Assembly (NCBI GenBank): GCA_037903355.1
Contig: JBAJFE010000026.1
Span: 3,906,001-3,970,000, forward strand
Source of the DNA: Trichuris trichiura
Lineage: Eukaryota > Nematoda > Enoplea > Trichinellida > Trichuridae
Direction of reading: 5' to 3'
DNA length: 64,000 bases
How positions within the stretch are numbered: the stretch's first letter is position 1; each line of letters begins with the position of its first letter. The notes beneath the pieces were generated by a model that was not told the origin of the DNA, did not search any database, and worked only from the letters and a program-made list of their open reading frames with translations. Both the position numbers and the translations under genes were made by a program. Positions 1 to 12,382 of the stretch are shown here, piece after piece.

Positions 1-500
1 ATACGCACATTGTTCGTAGAAGAGTTGAAGTGCAGTGGAATCGTGGTAAAACCTGACCATTCGCAACGAAAGTACACCAGCATTTCAGCGGTTTGCCATC
101 GTTATTCTATGTGGTTGATTGAGTTTGCGACTGGCTGCATGTACGCAGCATTCCTTAAGACTATCTTAAGACAAGTCGCTCGCCTGAGCAAGAAAACAAA
201 ATACACAATTCGGAGTGAATATTTGCCACTATTGAATCCATCATAAGTAATGGCGCCTCTTTATTACTTCCTCTAGAACATTGTGGTTCCTGTGTAAGCA
301 CATGGGGAGGTACGAACAGTTACTATATCGGGAGGCTCAGCACAAAGGTAAAGTTGTTCTTTATCTTCCAAGAATGTCCCTTTGTTAGATTGGTTATACT
401 TAAGCGCTTTAAGTCTAACGCATAAATATTTAATGTTCATAATTCTGATATAAGGATCATAGTTCACCAAAATCTATTCGAGGTGTTAATTCCTTTTCCA
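1..500. other. Unassigned DNA
   Basis: No gene, RNA or repeat recognised. Short open frames exist on both strands (for example 10-246 plus, starting on TTG) but show no family resemblance and no convincing splice context. Confidence 0.5.
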
Positions 501-506
501 GACAGC

Positions 507-800
507 TCATTCATAAATAAAATGCTCTTCAGCAAACAGCAACTTAATGCAGCGCATCACCTCGTCTAGATTGTAGTAAAGATAGTCTGTAGCGAGTCTT
601 TGCCAAGTTTCCTTGCCCCTTTGATGCTCTTTTGCCAATGACGTAGTGAGCTTAGATTTGACTAGCTTTAGCATGGTTTCACAACCAGAAGAGATTGATC
701 TACGCAGTTTTTGAAGCTCTGAGTCTTTGCTTTCATGGTTGGTCACTTTCTTCAATTGCTCGATTTGTTGCTTTTTGTCTGGCTTGTTTGTCTGCTGCGC
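507..800 (-). CDS. Possible terminal exon, unknown protein
   Basis: The minus strand stays open from a splice-acceptor-like site (pyrimidine-rich tract ending in CAG at 801) to a stop at 507-509, about 97 codons. The reading is hydrophilic and helix-prone: a Lys/Gln/Glu-rich start, then leucine-spaced charged residues, then an aromatic C-terminus ending FIYE. It contains no obvious disruptions, which is unusual in this repeat-rich window, and looks more protein-like than other open frames nearby. I do not recognise the family. The rest of the gene would lie at higher coordinates; the plus strand around 870-1000 also has a short open stretch, but no joining exon could be fixed. It could equally be a transposon-encoded fragment. 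Confidence 0.3.
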   Translation of the reverse strand, partial: AQQTNKPDKKQQIEQLKKVTNHESKDSELQKLRRSISSGCETMLKLVKSKLTTSLAKEHQRGKETWQRLATDYLYYNLDEVMRCIKLLFAEEHFIYE

Positions 801-809
801 CTGATCAGG

Positions 810-1820
810 ATAGGAATGTGCTATAAAAAAGGGTGTTGAAATGCTTCAGGTCATTCTTCATTATTTAACAAAGGGAAGAAGAATGTTGACGCTAGATTTC
901 GGAATAGATTAGCTGTTGATCCATTTACTGCACTGTGGAGTGTTAAATGGCAGAAATTACACAAACTCTCAGGTCTATGTTATTTTGAAACTTCAAAGAA
1001 TTGAGCAGAGGTTCAAGAATAGGAGGTCGCTAATGCGAACAGTTTTAAAATTACACAATAACAAAGATGGTACATTGATAAATATTGGATGGCGTACGGA
1101 CATTGTAAACGTGGTTTTATTTGCAAAACTGATGTGGCTTTATAGCTTTAGAATGCCTAATTCTTGATAGTACTGAACATTGATTCAATCAGTGCAATGA
1201 ACTTGAAATCGAACTTTAAAACAAACATAGTTAATTATTAAAAATAAGCAGCAGGAGCATAAAGAAGCTCTAGGGATTATTGCCTTATTTGCTCACGACG
1301 TGAATGGTCGGTTCTGTGCTCTGGTCCCCAGTTGCCTGTTCAATCGCGGCTTATTAGTGAGACCTCTCCAACATCTCGCTGCGTGTGAATATTTTGCCCT
1401 TACTAGCTCCCTTACTTCTTCTTAAACTTGCTCTTCCAATTGCCTTGTATTGGTGTTCCAGTATGGAACATGGAAGTTGTAAAGGTTCGATCTCTTTGAA
1501 CATTCTTTTACACTCAGAAACAAATACAAGTCACAGTATTTTTGGAAAAAATTGGGTTTCTGTACGCGTTGTTGTAGTTAATTTGAACTTGGAAGCCGTG
1601 CAGTCAAGTCTCTTTAAACGGTGAAGCTTAAAGTATATGAAAGCAGGGACAACGTGATAGGGTAAGCAGACTCTCGATTATAACAAAAATTCTGACTTCA
1701 CAGCTGCCCTTTGGCAATTATTGTTGTTATCATCGAAGTCCTACTGTTCAAGATGCCTGGCTGAACTGTTCTCATAGACGAGTTAGACGTTGTCTGCAGC
1801 CCCAATTGATGCTCATGGCA
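810..1820. other. Unassigned DNA
   Basis: AT-rich stretch with short open frames (916-1167 plus, 1385-1624 plus) that I cannot tie to any family. No repeat pairing with other parts of the window was noticed. Confidence 0.4.
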
Positions 1821-2267
1821 TTAGTCGCAGCTGACTTTGTCACAACAGCGTACCAGTTCATTCTGTGTGTGATTCGCAATGAATGACTTTAACTTTTGGG
1901 TGTCGCTAATTTGTCTTCCAGCGAGAATTAGTTCTAGGTGGTTTTTACTGGTCAACTTTACTTCTAAGTTTATGAAATAAAGTTTCGAGCCATCAATCAT
2001 CCTTTTCCATTTCTGCGGTTTTTTGTGTCCTTGAAAAGTACTGGTAAAGGGGTAAAAGCAGACAAGAATGGACGTAAACCATCCGTTGGAGGGATCTCCA
2101 GGAACGGAAGAGCTATGCCGAACGAATAGCAAGACACGAAGTACAGGGTCACTGGTTAAATTTGAGAACCGTAAGGGAAGTGCTGGCGTGGAACAGATTG
2201 AGATAGTGTGATGTAGAGTGAATAACTTTATTATGGAAGAGCCATAAAAGACACCAAAGTTAGGCAT
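1821..2267 (-). CDS. Unidentified 148-codon open frame
   Basis: An ATG-initiated minus-strand frame of 148 codons. The second half (about residues 80-148) is charged and protein-like, rich in Lys and with two close cysteines near the end; the first half is hydrophobic and less convincing. A splice acceptor could lie near 2047, which would make only the second half real. About 24 bp near its 3' end (1828-1852) closely match a site near 58485, so this may be repeat-derived. No function can be assigned. Confidence 0.15.
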   Translation of the reverse strand: MPNFGVFYGSSIIKLFTLHHTISICSTPALPLRFSNLTSDPVLRVLLFVRHSSSVPGDPSNGWFTSILVCFYPFTSTFQGHKKPQKWKRMIDGSKLYFINLEVKLTSKNHLELILAGRQISDTQKLKSFIANHTQNELVRCCDKVSCD

Positions 2268-2274
2268 CTGGAGC

Positions 2275-2303
2275 TTTCGGGTGATGCCTGCACCTATCGT
2301 CGA
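2275..2303 (-). ncRNA. Degenerate hammerhead-like motif
   Basis: On the minus strand, a CTGACGA-like strand with two substitutions is followed by a stem (GGTG pairing with CACC) and an intact GAAA, then the GCTCC seen after GAAA in better copies elsewhere. The substituted core means it is probably inactive. Confidence 0.25.
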
Positions 2304-3006
2304 CGCATAATGAAGGGGTAACTGAATGATGATGCAGTTCGTTCAAAAGGATCATTGTAAACTTATTAAACGCATCGGGACGAATTCATGAGAAGAAAAA
2401 AATAAGATCCTTCAGAGCTGCTCCGCAAACAAGGGTGGAGAACGGAAATACGTTTATAGTTTAAATACAAGCCTTATTTAGCAGATATAGATGCAGAACT
2501 ACCACAAGACGGCCTCTTACAATGCACTTTCCACCTATTTTGGATTCTGTCCCATTCAAGTTTCTCTCCCATCTGGGGTTTCGACCTTTCAGGATTTCAA
2601 CACATCTGAATTTTAGCAGTTGTGAGAGATTTCACAGTTCTGAAATTTCGATCCTAATCCAAAAAGAGTTACAGCTTTAGCTTAATTGGACTACTGCCAA
2701 TTAAAAGCTTTCTTCAATGCATTGACTACCATTGCAAAAGCTAACAGAGATAAAACCACATCATGAAAAAAACCCCTCGGCCAATCCAGTATATCTTAAA
2801 ATACACCCATTCTATTATATTAATACAAGGAAAGTTCAGGAAGTTTCCCAGAAGACGGTGCAGTGTCTAACAGGATGCAAACTAATGGGCCAAAACATGT
2901 TTAATCTTATCCCCGTTACCTTTCGGCTTGTACGGAGAGGTATCCTTATCCGACACCGCGCTAGTGTGGTACAAGCTGCTCCTAAAGCAATCGTTTTTCT
3001 CGTGAT
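2304..3006. other. Unassigned DNA before the mariner copy
   Basis: No gene recognised. A 98-codon plus frame (2732-3028) runs into the mariner start and has no family resemblance. Terminal inverted repeats of the mariner element could not be identified here by eye. Confidence 0.4.
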
Positions 3007-4040
3007 ATGGAAAATCTTCATCTTGTAGTCAGAGCTAACATTAAATTTCTATCGAAGCTTGGTTGGCAGCCGACGAAGGTTATTCAATCTTTGCAGCAGG
3101 TTTACGGAAATAGCGCACAACTGAATCGGTGAAGTGGATAAGGCGTTTCAAAGAGGGCAGAGAGACCATCGAAAACGACCGGAGAGTGGGAAGACCAGCA
3201 ACCGCAACGAGCAAAAGAACCATGGCTCTTGTGTGGAACCTAGCGGAAGGAGACTGCAAAATTATCATCAGAAAAACTGATAGAATGGTCAGAATTTCCC
3301 TCTATTCAGCATTTGGAATATTGCATGAAACCCTTAATCTGAGGAAGCTTTCAGTTCAGTGGGTCTTGAAAGTGTTGCGCGAAGAACAGCTGGTTGGACG
3401 CTTTAACTCGGGAGCTTTTAACGAACACGGAAGCAAATGAGGCCGGGACTTTTAACCGTATCGTCACGAGAGATGAAACGTAGACCTATCAGTATGACCT
3501 CGAGAGTAGGATCCAATCCAGGCAGTGGTTACCGAGGGGAGCAGCTGGTCCAGTCAAGTTCAAAGCGGCTAAAAGGGTTATGTCGACCATATTCTGGGAT
3601 TCGGACGGAGTAATTCTGACTGAATTTCTCGAAAGAGAGCGAACAGTTACGGCGCGTTATAACAAAGCAGTATTCCGACAATTAAAGGTCACATCGGCAA
3701 GAAAACGGTGTGGCAAGTTGCACCTCAGTGTCCTTTTCCATCATGAAAACGTGCTGACTCATTCGTTCTGGACTGTGAGGAGTGTTTTTCGTGGTTTCGG
3801 TGGGAAGTCATTTCACACCCTTCCTACAGTCCAGTTGTTGCCTTGGCAGACTTTTGCCTCTTCCCAAAGTTAAAATAACATTTAAAAGGCACCCTGTTCG
3901 AGTTAATGGATATTGCGAAACGCGCCGTCTTGACTTGGTGCAATACGCAGTCCTCAGGATTCTACAAGGAAGGTCTGCAGGGGTAGAGACACCGTCTGCA
4001 GAAGTGCATAGAGGTTGACGGAAGGTATGTTGGGAAATAG
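3007..4040 (+). pseudogene. Mariner-family (Tc1/mariner) transposase pseudogene
   Basis: A plus-strand remnant of a mariner transposase, the DDD cut-and-paste enzyme acting on TA-flanked elements. The N-terminal helix-turn-helix part reads from an ATG at 3007 to a stop near 3131, then shifts frame into MKWIRRFKEGRE and GRPATATS, the usual linker. Further on come ETLNLRKLSVQWV, the first catalytic region (TRDET, near 3463), SRIQSRQW, the HHENVLTH segment where most relatives have HHDN, and YSPVVALADFCLFPKLK. The C-terminus ends with KCIEVDGRYVGK and a stop at 4040. There are at least three frameshifts or stops, and the second catalytic Asp is replaced by Glu, so the copy is dead. Its length matches the ~340-residue family. 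No flanking inverted repeats were confirmed. Confidence 0.88.
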
Positions 4041-4634
4041 GTTTGATATCAACGCAAATAAAATTTTTAATTTTTCCGGAAACTTCGAACAAACCTCCTA
4101 TGAGGAAACGCTTTGGTACCTCTTTATCCTCTCATTTTTTCTTTTCCTTTCGACTGTTTCTCTAACAGGTCTTTAAGTCGAAACAGAAATATCTCGTCTT
4201 GTTTGCAACGGCTTCCCTTTAGTCTCCGTGATTGCGTCTCACAAAAATCATTAGCCACCAAATAATGAAGGCGGTAGTGCTAATGAAACTCTTAGCTCGA
4301 TGCTTCTTGGTTTGCTAATTAAACCCGATGTTTCCTTTTCATAGCTTATGGTTCACGATTTCTCGTAAACGAAATGGGCTATAAACTGAACATAATGATC
4401 TCTATTCCATAAGGAGCTCCGTCTTCTAAAACAGATAGCATCTCTTATCACATTTCTTGGAGGAGCTGTATTGCATCATTTGCTATACAGATAGAAGGCG
4501 TTTCACTTTTTAAGTTTGCTGCGTACATTATTCATTGTCAGGATATCTGCCTGAACATTCATTCACCTAAAGTGTTTTTAACATTCCTGCTTATATTTCT
4601 CACGGTCGATTTGAAGACTTCCACGGCTTTTCTG
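4041..4634. other. Unassigned DNA
   Basis: AT-rich sequence after the mariner remnant. No gene or repeat recognised. Confidence 0.4.
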
Positions 4635-4910
4635 TTTTTTTCTGCGTGTAGATACCTGTAATTAAACGAAACAATTGCTCTACGAACGGATGGATGAGCG
4701 ATTATTAGGACAATTCAAAACCAATGCACTCATCTTATTTCAGATCTTTTGGAACGCCCCTCCAACTCACTGACGACGGAACTAGAGCATTCCGAAAGCT
4801 CTGAACTGAAGTTGGGTGCATTGGTTCTGAATTTTTCTAATAGTCGATCATCCATCCGTCGGTAGAGCAACTGTTTCGTTTAATTACAGATGCAAACGCT
4901 GAAAAAACGA
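4635..4910. repeat. Fold-back repeat, family B, with hammerhead-like motif
   Basis: The two ends are inverted copies: GTAATTAAACGAAACA at 4658 pairs with the matching end at 4887, and pairing continues inward through the segment with GGATGGATGA and outward with less precision. The right arm carries an intact hammerhead-like core (4770-4797); the left arm keeps only the GAAA half, mutated to AAAA. Sequence downstream of the core (CTAATAGTCG then ATCATCCATCCGTC) recurs at 31090-31130 and partly near 48710, defining a family. Confidence 0.7.
4770..4797 (+). ncRNA. Hammerhead-like ribozyme motif, family B
   Basis: Plus strand: CTGACGA (4770-4776), stem CGGAA pairing with TTCCG, then GAAA (4794-4797). 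Stem I can form: CCAACTCA just upstream pairs with TGAAGTTGG downstream, apart from a single bulged A. The nucleotides before the predicted cleavage point read AAC rather than NUH, and one extra C sits before stem II, so activity is uncertain. Confidence 0.5.
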
Positions 4911-7900
4911 AAAAAAACATAGGAAATTTTCAGAAACATGAAACACAGTCCCGTTACGAAGCACCCCGTCTTGAAGGGTAGGTTCGAAAGCGCAACTAAT
5001 AAATTCAAGGACATTTTCTGTGAAGGTTTCAGAACGTCTGTGGCAGTCTGGTAGTCTTATGGTCACATTTACGTTGACTATAAAGTAAGTTTCGCTGAGA
5101 ACTTCTATCCATACCGAGCAGCATCCACGGCATCAAATCTGTGTCATCTTCTCTGCTAACAGAGTGCTAGCCAGTTCACTGCTTTTGCTTATACTGCGCA
5201 AAATGCCAAGTTGGATGGATCGATTGTATGAAGTCAAGTAGTGCAGCCATCAGATTTAATCTGTTGACCAGAAGCGTTCACTTAAACACAAAGCAAGGAA
5301 CTAAAAGCGATTGGTTGTCTTTTTGAAATTAATTTTGATGCAGCAACAGGGCGCAAGCTCAAAGTACAAAACCTATGCTGAAGTTTCGATCATTTCAAGG
5401 CTTACGCTAAAGTCAATAAACTGAAATCACTAAGCAACCTTTCTTCAAACTCATTCACACTATGAGAGCCCAGGACCATTGCTGACAATTGCCAATACCA
5501 AATATAGCGTTTGCTTTGCACAGAATGAACGGAGAATTTATAGCTGCCCAGAAGTGAGCTACCGTTCAACGTTTGCCACGTAAATGTTTCAGGTACTAAA
5601 GTTCAAGCAACCGAATTCACTTGTTGGGCTGTGCCTTGCAATTCGACTACTAATAAAGAGCCAGGAGATTTACGAACGCTTCGACAACATTCTTGACATT
5701 AGTCCAACGGGTCTATTAAATCGTCTTTTCCATATGTGATAACTCGAGTGGTTCTAACAGTAGTAGTTCGCATTCACAGACTCATACGCAAAGGACACTA
5801 CCTGTACCAGTAAAACGTCTGGGAAAGGGCCCATATCTGTTTCAGTCATCTTACACTAAAAGGAACAAAATCCTCACGTACTTATTACAGCGTGTTGGAC
5901 AATGAACGACTGTCTTCTAAGTGGGAGTTAAGAAATGCTGCAGTACGTCTGTTGAGTTTCATCCTTTCGAATTTTCACCTGTGTGTGGAAAACCTTGGTG
6001 TGTCTTTAATTACAAATATTCTAGTCTCTCTCAGACCACATTTAAGATAAAGCAACTGCTAAATATCACGGTACAGCTAGAAAAAAAACTATTTTGTTGT
6101 TAACACTGGACGTTCAAACAGACACCATTGGTGAGCTTGTTAGCCATGGGAAAAAGAAGCGGCTAAAGCATATGATGGAATAATTTTAAGATCATCTAAT
6201 TTATTCAAAAAGCAATTTTGCGGCACTGTTTTAATTAGTAGGAGCGATACGTTTTCTTAGTTACATCTGCAATTGCTCTCATAGCAAAGCTTATCAACTA
6301 CTCCCTTCTGTTATGCGGTGAAGAATATGCAGCCCACAATTTATTTAGCTGTGCAACGACGATTAAATTTTTTTTGCAGAATGGAACTTTACCGGCAGTG
6401 TTAAGGAACAGTATGTTTGGAACAAGGAGGCTATGCCCTCAACGCGAAGAAGTCTAAGCTGAAATACGAAGATGTCAGCAAGTTAGCAGCAGAGTGCATA
6501 TCGTGTATTGTTTAGCAAAAAACTATTCATCTTATCGTCTCTCTTTAACAAGCACAAATCAGCTAATTCTTTTTACTTCCGAGGTTAATATTTTGCTTGT
6601 CGTGGCATTAAGAACCAAGCTTAATTATGAATCTGAAAATGTTGAGCTTTTAAGATCTTAATAGAATATGTTCAAAGATGGAGCCTCTTTGGTTACAGAA
6701 ATCTGCTCTCATGATGTTGATTACGGGCGAGTCATGCTTTCAGAGCGGTGTGAAATAAAGGTAAAAAGCTTTTAGTCGTACACGTATACGATCAAAAGTC
6801 ATTTACTTTTACTTCACGCCGATCTAACAGCAGGACAAAACCGTAATCAACGTAATGATCTAAATCCAAGCTGAAATTTCTAGCAAAACTCTTTGCCAAC
6901 TACAGCGTGGTATGCGTGTTGCGCAGTAACGTTCCCAGCTTTGAGGAAAGTTTGCGCTTTAACGCAGACTTTTGCTGAAAGTATAGCCTCCACATAACTA
7001 AAGAAGCCTTTAGATCAAAGTGCAAAAGTTTATAGTGCAGCATCAGAAGTTCAAACAAAAGCGTATGACGTCATATTACGATAACAAGTACATTGCGGTA
7101 TTTCGTTTCAGTTATATGTTAGCGTCCGTTAGGCCGACACTGGTATAAGTCGGAGCAAGCTTAATGCTGTACAAGAAATGCCGTGAGAAACGTTCCTGTT
7201 ACCGATTTCACCATCATCGGAACCTGGATTCTTACTAGAGACTCATTCTAGGATTAAAAGGTTTTACGCAACCCAATTTTCCTGCACACGTACCTGGACA
7301 GATCTCTAATAATACAATTAAAATTCATGCACTGAAACGTAAACCATACTTGGTAAGAAGTAGATAGTGCTTTGTAAGCCCAAAATAACCATCGAACAAA
7401 CAATAAGACGGATGAGAGCAGCCCTGCTCAGAAACATTTTTCAACGCAGTCAGCCGGAGTGTAGGAAAATGTCGCAAGAGAGACACTGCTCAAGAACTAT
7501 TTTATTCTGACATTCTGTAGAACATTTACATTTTCTGAAAGCCTGCCTTGCAGAGGACTTCAATATTCGCGACTTTTTCTGATAGGTCCTGAAAGCAAAC
7601 AGAAGCTACTTTCCTGTTTCACATCTCCGCCTGCGAGTGTGATTGGTTGACGATGCATTGACATCCCAGGTTTCCTGGTCGTTCAGCGCTCCAGAGTGAA
7701 TTTTCAATAGTTTCATGAATGCCATTATTTCGAAGGATTGGTTCATTAATTAACAGAACTGACTTTGGATAAATGCTTCTAAATTAGCACTAAATCGCGT
7801 TGCTTGCTAGCCTTAGCATTAACAGGAATAATTTTTTTCAGCCTCCTTTCTTGATATTTGTAAGCACCGAGAACTGAGTTGTGACAATGTTATGGTTATT

Positions 7901-8959
7901 TATGTAATTTATGCAAGCAATAATATGTCCATTTACATTTTGCAGATAAGTGATAAACAATATTTTGTGTACATCTTAGCGTCGCATGCTTTTATGGCAG
8001 ACCGAGAAGCTTGTCATCGTATATGCAGAAATAACACGTAGGCTGCTGCGAACCTCCTTTATACAATGCGGTGTTCCAGTTTTGCCTTTTCCTATCTTTC
8101 GATTCTCCGTCATCGCGTTTTCACAATTTCCTCTTCTTTTCCTAAAAACAATGAAAATATGTGCACTGGTTACTAACATTAGTATTTTCAAGAGAGCAAT
8201 TCCAGCGAGATCAGCGAACTACATGTGCAATTTTAATAAGCGCTGTCATAACAAACGTGTTAACCGTGATTAACAACAGAGTTAACAGACGTCGCTAAAA
8301 TAAAATAAACTGTTAGATAATGCTTTTCTAAGATGTAGAGCAGTGATTCCTTTTCCGCGCCAGGGCGCCATTCCGTTCATGCGTCGTCTTGCTCTTCCCA
8401 TTTCTCGCTTGAGGTTCTTTCGCGTTTCTTAAGGTGCTTGTGACACAATTTGCCGAAGATTTCAAGAATGAATATGCTGCCTTTTCTATCCGACGAAGGC
8501 TGATTCTAAGAGCGAACTTTTAATCTGCATTTTAAAACTCTTCGATATCAAAGTTCGTTGTTGGCACCGACCTGCGCCGTATGGGGAAGGTAGTAACGAA
8601 TCCAAATCTAGTTCCTGACAGGTGTCCATTGCTTTTCAGTCAAGCGGTCTAAGCATTTCAGAAGACCAATATTGCTGAGTATTCCCTGCTGAGTGTACGA
8701 AGGTAGGCTAAAAATGTTTCTTGGTCATATGGAATTGGTCGAAAGTTCTTCCGTACGCAACTGCCAAACTTTCTTCTTGAAAATAGGCTTGAGTGACAAA
8801 AGCTATCCTGTTAAGACTTATCGGATTTGTAGTCAAGATTTGCAAGGATTACCTGGCATGAAAAAGGAACGTCTTATAACGGCCCAGCAGTTTTATCACA
8901 AAAAAGGGGCGGTTTATTCCCGTTGTAATTGAAAGAACGTAAATGCACACAAACAATCG
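4911..8959. other. Long stretch without recognised genes
   Basis: About 4 kb of AT-rich DNA. Open frames such as 5921-6103 and 7986-8273 (plus) are short and unrecognised. A short segment near 6770-6850 resembles 55600-55660 (AAAAGCTTTT-type start, then GGCAAAACCGTAA-type end), hinting at a shared old repeat. No RNA gene was noticed. Confidence 0.4.
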
Positions 8960-9110
8960 GAGCTTTTGGAACTCAACCGGTTCCGTCTTCAGCAAGAGGG
9001 CACAAGCCCTTCGATAACGATGAAGCTAGATGAGTGCTCTCTTTCGCCCAGGGATTGAGCCCTATCGCTGACGACGGATCCAGTTGGGTTCTGAAAGTCC
9101 CGATCGTTTG
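8940..9110. repeat. Fold-back with two outward hammerhead-like motifs
   Basis: Two oppositely oriented hammerhead-like cores lie about 75 bp apart: minus-strand 8964-8992 (CTGAAGA, stem CGGAAC with GTTCC, then AAAA instead of GAAA) and plus-strand 9068-9096 (CTGACGA, a weak stem starting CGGA, then GAAA). In the right copy CGAT after GAAA can pair with ATCG before CTGACGA as stem I. Same divergent arrangement as the elements at 48.5, 57 and 62.7 kb. Confidence 0.5.
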
Positions 9111-9284
9111 GATGCTCTTACGTTCTCTTACTTACAACAGGAATAAACCGCTCTTTTTTTCTTGTGATTAACTAGCATTTAACTCTTCGGTCGAAGGTAT
9201 AAAAGTAGTTTGTTAGAAACTTTAACGCGCTTTCGACATATACGGTAAAATTCTACGTCTGTTTTTTGCTGTACTTGTCGCCTT

Positions 9285-10080
9285 TTTAACAACAACAGTG
9301 TTATACGTTAATCATGCTGGACGTCGTTTTCCTGAACTCCGTAACAATGTATTCAAGTTTAGTATTTGACTTTAGCAAGCAGTAAAAGTTGACTATGTTG
9401 GCAAATCTGTGTGATGGCTGAAACTGATGCCCTAATAGCGATCTTTTCACGTCAGGCTCAATATTCGTTAGCAGCAATCTTAAGTCCCCAGTAAACCTGA
9501 AAAATGCGGGTTCCAACGGTGACACTTCGGCAGCTTATCCTATTAAACATGCCCTTTCATATCACTGCACAGATAATTGCACATTCGTACGCTCATCTGC
9601 GCGATGAATCTTCCCATGTGATGACTGATTCTTCTGTTTAGAACAGTGTTTCTCAAGATCAGGGTTGCCAGTGCCCCCATGTGAACGTTCCTGCGCGTTT
9701 GGGCCCCCAGTTCTGGTAAGTCGATTTCGAGCGAACTGATTGACTGGATGGGAAGAGGGAGGGTAGCCAGGACGTCATAATGTTGCACAAAGTTATATGG
9801 GGAAAGCGTTCCTCAGGTAGTGTGTGGATCACTTACTTTCTCACCTCCGAGCCGGCTCCCGCCGGTCCTCCTTTCCAGCCTATGAGAACTACCTGGTGCA
9901 ACAGAGCATACAGCGTTCTCTTAAGCAGGAGGCACAATATCTGACCCGCAGGCCATACCATTCTATGCATTTCGACACGATTGCCCAGGTGGGGCATGTA
10001 GGCTCCTCCCAACAGCGCAAAAGAGCCCTCAAAAGGCTCCCTTGGCGATTTGGGCCCCTCTGGACTTCAAAAGGGCAGGT
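9285..10080 (-). mobile_element. hAT-like element fragment, left copy of an inverted pair
   Basis: This segment is repeated in inverted orientation at 11500-12305. Reading on minus, the copy holds an open 74-codon tail (9301-9525) containing LRLLLTNIEPDV and HQFQPSH, resembling the C-terminal end of hAT transposases of the SCAND3/GTF2IRD2-like group. It also holds a GC-richer block beginning CAGTGTTTCTCAAG at 9644, which resembles hAT terminal repeats. The 74-residue frames in the two copies differ at 7 positions. Family assignment is by recalled similarity only. Confidence 0.45.
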
Positions 10081-11499
10081 ATATGTTTCAGCTGTTCATT
10101 TCAAACACTGTGGCTTCAGCTGTATCGCTTCAGTAGCCCTAATCGAGAGCTGTCGGTTTACCTGAATGATTCAATCCTTTTGATCACTACTAATATTTTG
10201 CTACCATCCGTATAATTCCCTGATTTTCTTTGCCTTTCACTCTGACAGATTTAGTTTCCTGCAATTGTTTCATCGCGCTGCATTCAACGCCGGCATTTTG
10301 CTGCCGCCAGCTTTACTCCCTTGTTTTCTTGTCTTTAATTCATTGGTCCTAGTTTACCACTGTTTAAAGTTCTGATTTGATGCTCATGGCTCAACACGGG
10401 GAGCTCTAAGGGATTCCTTTACACCGTTGACGACAGAACAAGAGCATTTCCGAAACGTACTGTATCGAATTGTTCTGTATTATTCCCTAACAATCAGCTC
10501 AAAGCTAATCCGCTCGCTGGTGGGGTATTTTGAGGTTTACTTACAGATAAACTAAACAGGCCAAAGCCGGGAACTGAAAATCAACTACGAAACAACCAAA
10601 ATCTGCTAAAAGATACCCCGTCTTCCGAAATGTACGTATACGTGAGTATTAAAACATTATGTATCCAGATAAAGACTACTCACTGTTCGGTATATTACGT
10701 ACTCAAGTTTACTTAAAAAGGTTTCCAAGCGCAATCAGACGGCAATCAGCAGTTCGGCTTGAGCACAATAAATCTTCACGCTGCAGCTTTGTGCATCATT
10801 GCAGAAATTTACACTGCTGAGGTAGTGGGGTTTCGCATGAACTGGCCTGCAGTTCCTGCCAGATGAGAAACCCGGTCACATTTTGAAAATATGAAACTTC
10901 ATGACGGGTCAGCGTGGCAGTGGAGTAAAAGCGGTTTATTTTCCGTCCGTGTACGCAGAAAAGAGAAGCTGTATGGTAGCTTTCAGTGCAATTCAGATTC
11001 CGTTGTCGTCGACAGATGTTAAGGCTAAGGCCTTCACATCAGTCGCGATCGGCGGAAACAGAAGTGCTCTGAAAGCTCTCATACGGCCTCTCTTTCTTGT
11101 GCAAAACGGCGCAGCGTTTATTAGGTCGTACTGTTGAAAAATTCCAAAACGCATGAACTGAACAGCCACAGCTAACACTGCGCGCATACTTCACAGAAAA
11201 ATGTGATCAGCTTTGCGGATATGAGCCTAAACGTTCATAAACGCGGAAAGAATCACTCAGCTTTCTACGTTTTGATGCTACAGTGGTAAGAACATCCTCA
11301 AAGCAGCAGATTCACTTGAATTAACCAATCAGCATCGAAGACACGTGGACTAATATGCACATGCAAAAGTACACTAACCACCATGGCACTGAAATGGACT
11401 AATCATAATTACTCCATATACTTTCAACCAGCTTGGAGAAATATAGTCCAACCAGCATCAATGAAACTTACATCAATCAGCACTGACAATAGGGTCTTG
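10081..11499. other. Spacer between the inverted hAT-like copies
   Basis: No gene recognised. A degenerate family-B hammerhead-like core lies at 10427-10455 (plus; TTGACGA in place of CTGACGA, GAAA intact, followed by CGTAC). A short hairpin, TGTTAAGGCTAAGGCCTTCACA, near 11020 is internally self-complementary. Open frames at 10901-11187 have no family resemblance. Confidence 0.4.
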
Positions 11500-12305
11500 T
11501 GAAGGGGGGCCCTTTTGAAGTCCAGAGGGGCCCAAATCGCCAAGGGAGTTTTTGGGGGCTCTTTTGCGCTGTCGGGAGGGGGCACATGCCCCACTTGGGC
11601 AATCGTGTCGAAATGCGTAGAATAGTATGGCCTGCGAGTCAAATATTGTCCCTCCTGCCTAAGAGAAAGCTGCATGCTCTATTGCACCAGGCAGTTCTCA
11701 TAGGCTGGAAGGGAGGACCGGCGGGAGCCGGCTCGGAGGTGAGAAAGTAAGTGATCCACACACTACCTGAGAAACGCTTTCCCCATATAACTTTGTGCAA
11801 CATTATGACGTCCTGGCTACCCTCCCTCTTCCCATCCAGTCAATCAGTTCGCTCGAAATCGACTAACCAGAACTGGCGGGGGGGGGGGGCAAACGCTCGG
11901 GAACGTCCAGACAGGGGCATTGGCAACCCTGATCTTGAGAAACACTGTTCTAAACAGAAGAATTTGTCATCACATGGGAAGATTCATCGCGCAGATGAGC
12001 GTACGAATGTGCAACTATCTGTGCAGTGATATGGAAGCGCATGCTTAATAGGACAAGCTGCCAAAGTGTCACCATTGGAACGCGCATTTTTCAGGTTTAC
12101 CGGGGACTTAAGATTGCTGCTAACGAATATTGAGCCTGACGTGAAAAGATCGCTATTAGGGCATCAGTTTCAGCCATCACACAGATTTGCCAACATAGTC
12201 AACTTTTACTACTTGCTAAAGTCAAATACTAACCTTGAATACCTTGTTATGGAGTTCAAAAAACCGACGTCCAGCATGATTAACGTATAACACTGTTGTT
12301 CAAAA
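11500..12305 (+). mobile_element. hAT-like element fragment, right copy of the inverted pair
   Basis: Inverted counterpart of 9285-10080. The plus-strand 74-codon tail (12066-12290) matches the left copy at 67 of 74 residues, with NIEPDV and QPSH retained. A CTTGAGAAACACTG end at 11934-11947 is the hAT-terminus-like boundary. A run of G at about 11878-11889 is expanded relative to the left copy. Confidence 0.45.
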
Positions 12306-12354
12306 GTTTCATTACGGAATTATTCAAGTTTAATGTGTTAAATAACTCCGGCGC

Positions 12355-12382
12355 TTTTGGGTCGACCGAGACCCGTCTTCAG
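12355..12382 (-). ncRNA. Degenerate hammerhead-like motif
   Basis: Minus strand: CTGAAGA, a perfect five-pair stem (GGGTC with GACCC), then AAAA where GAAA is expected. The G-to-A change at an invariant position would inactivate it. Confidence 0.35.
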
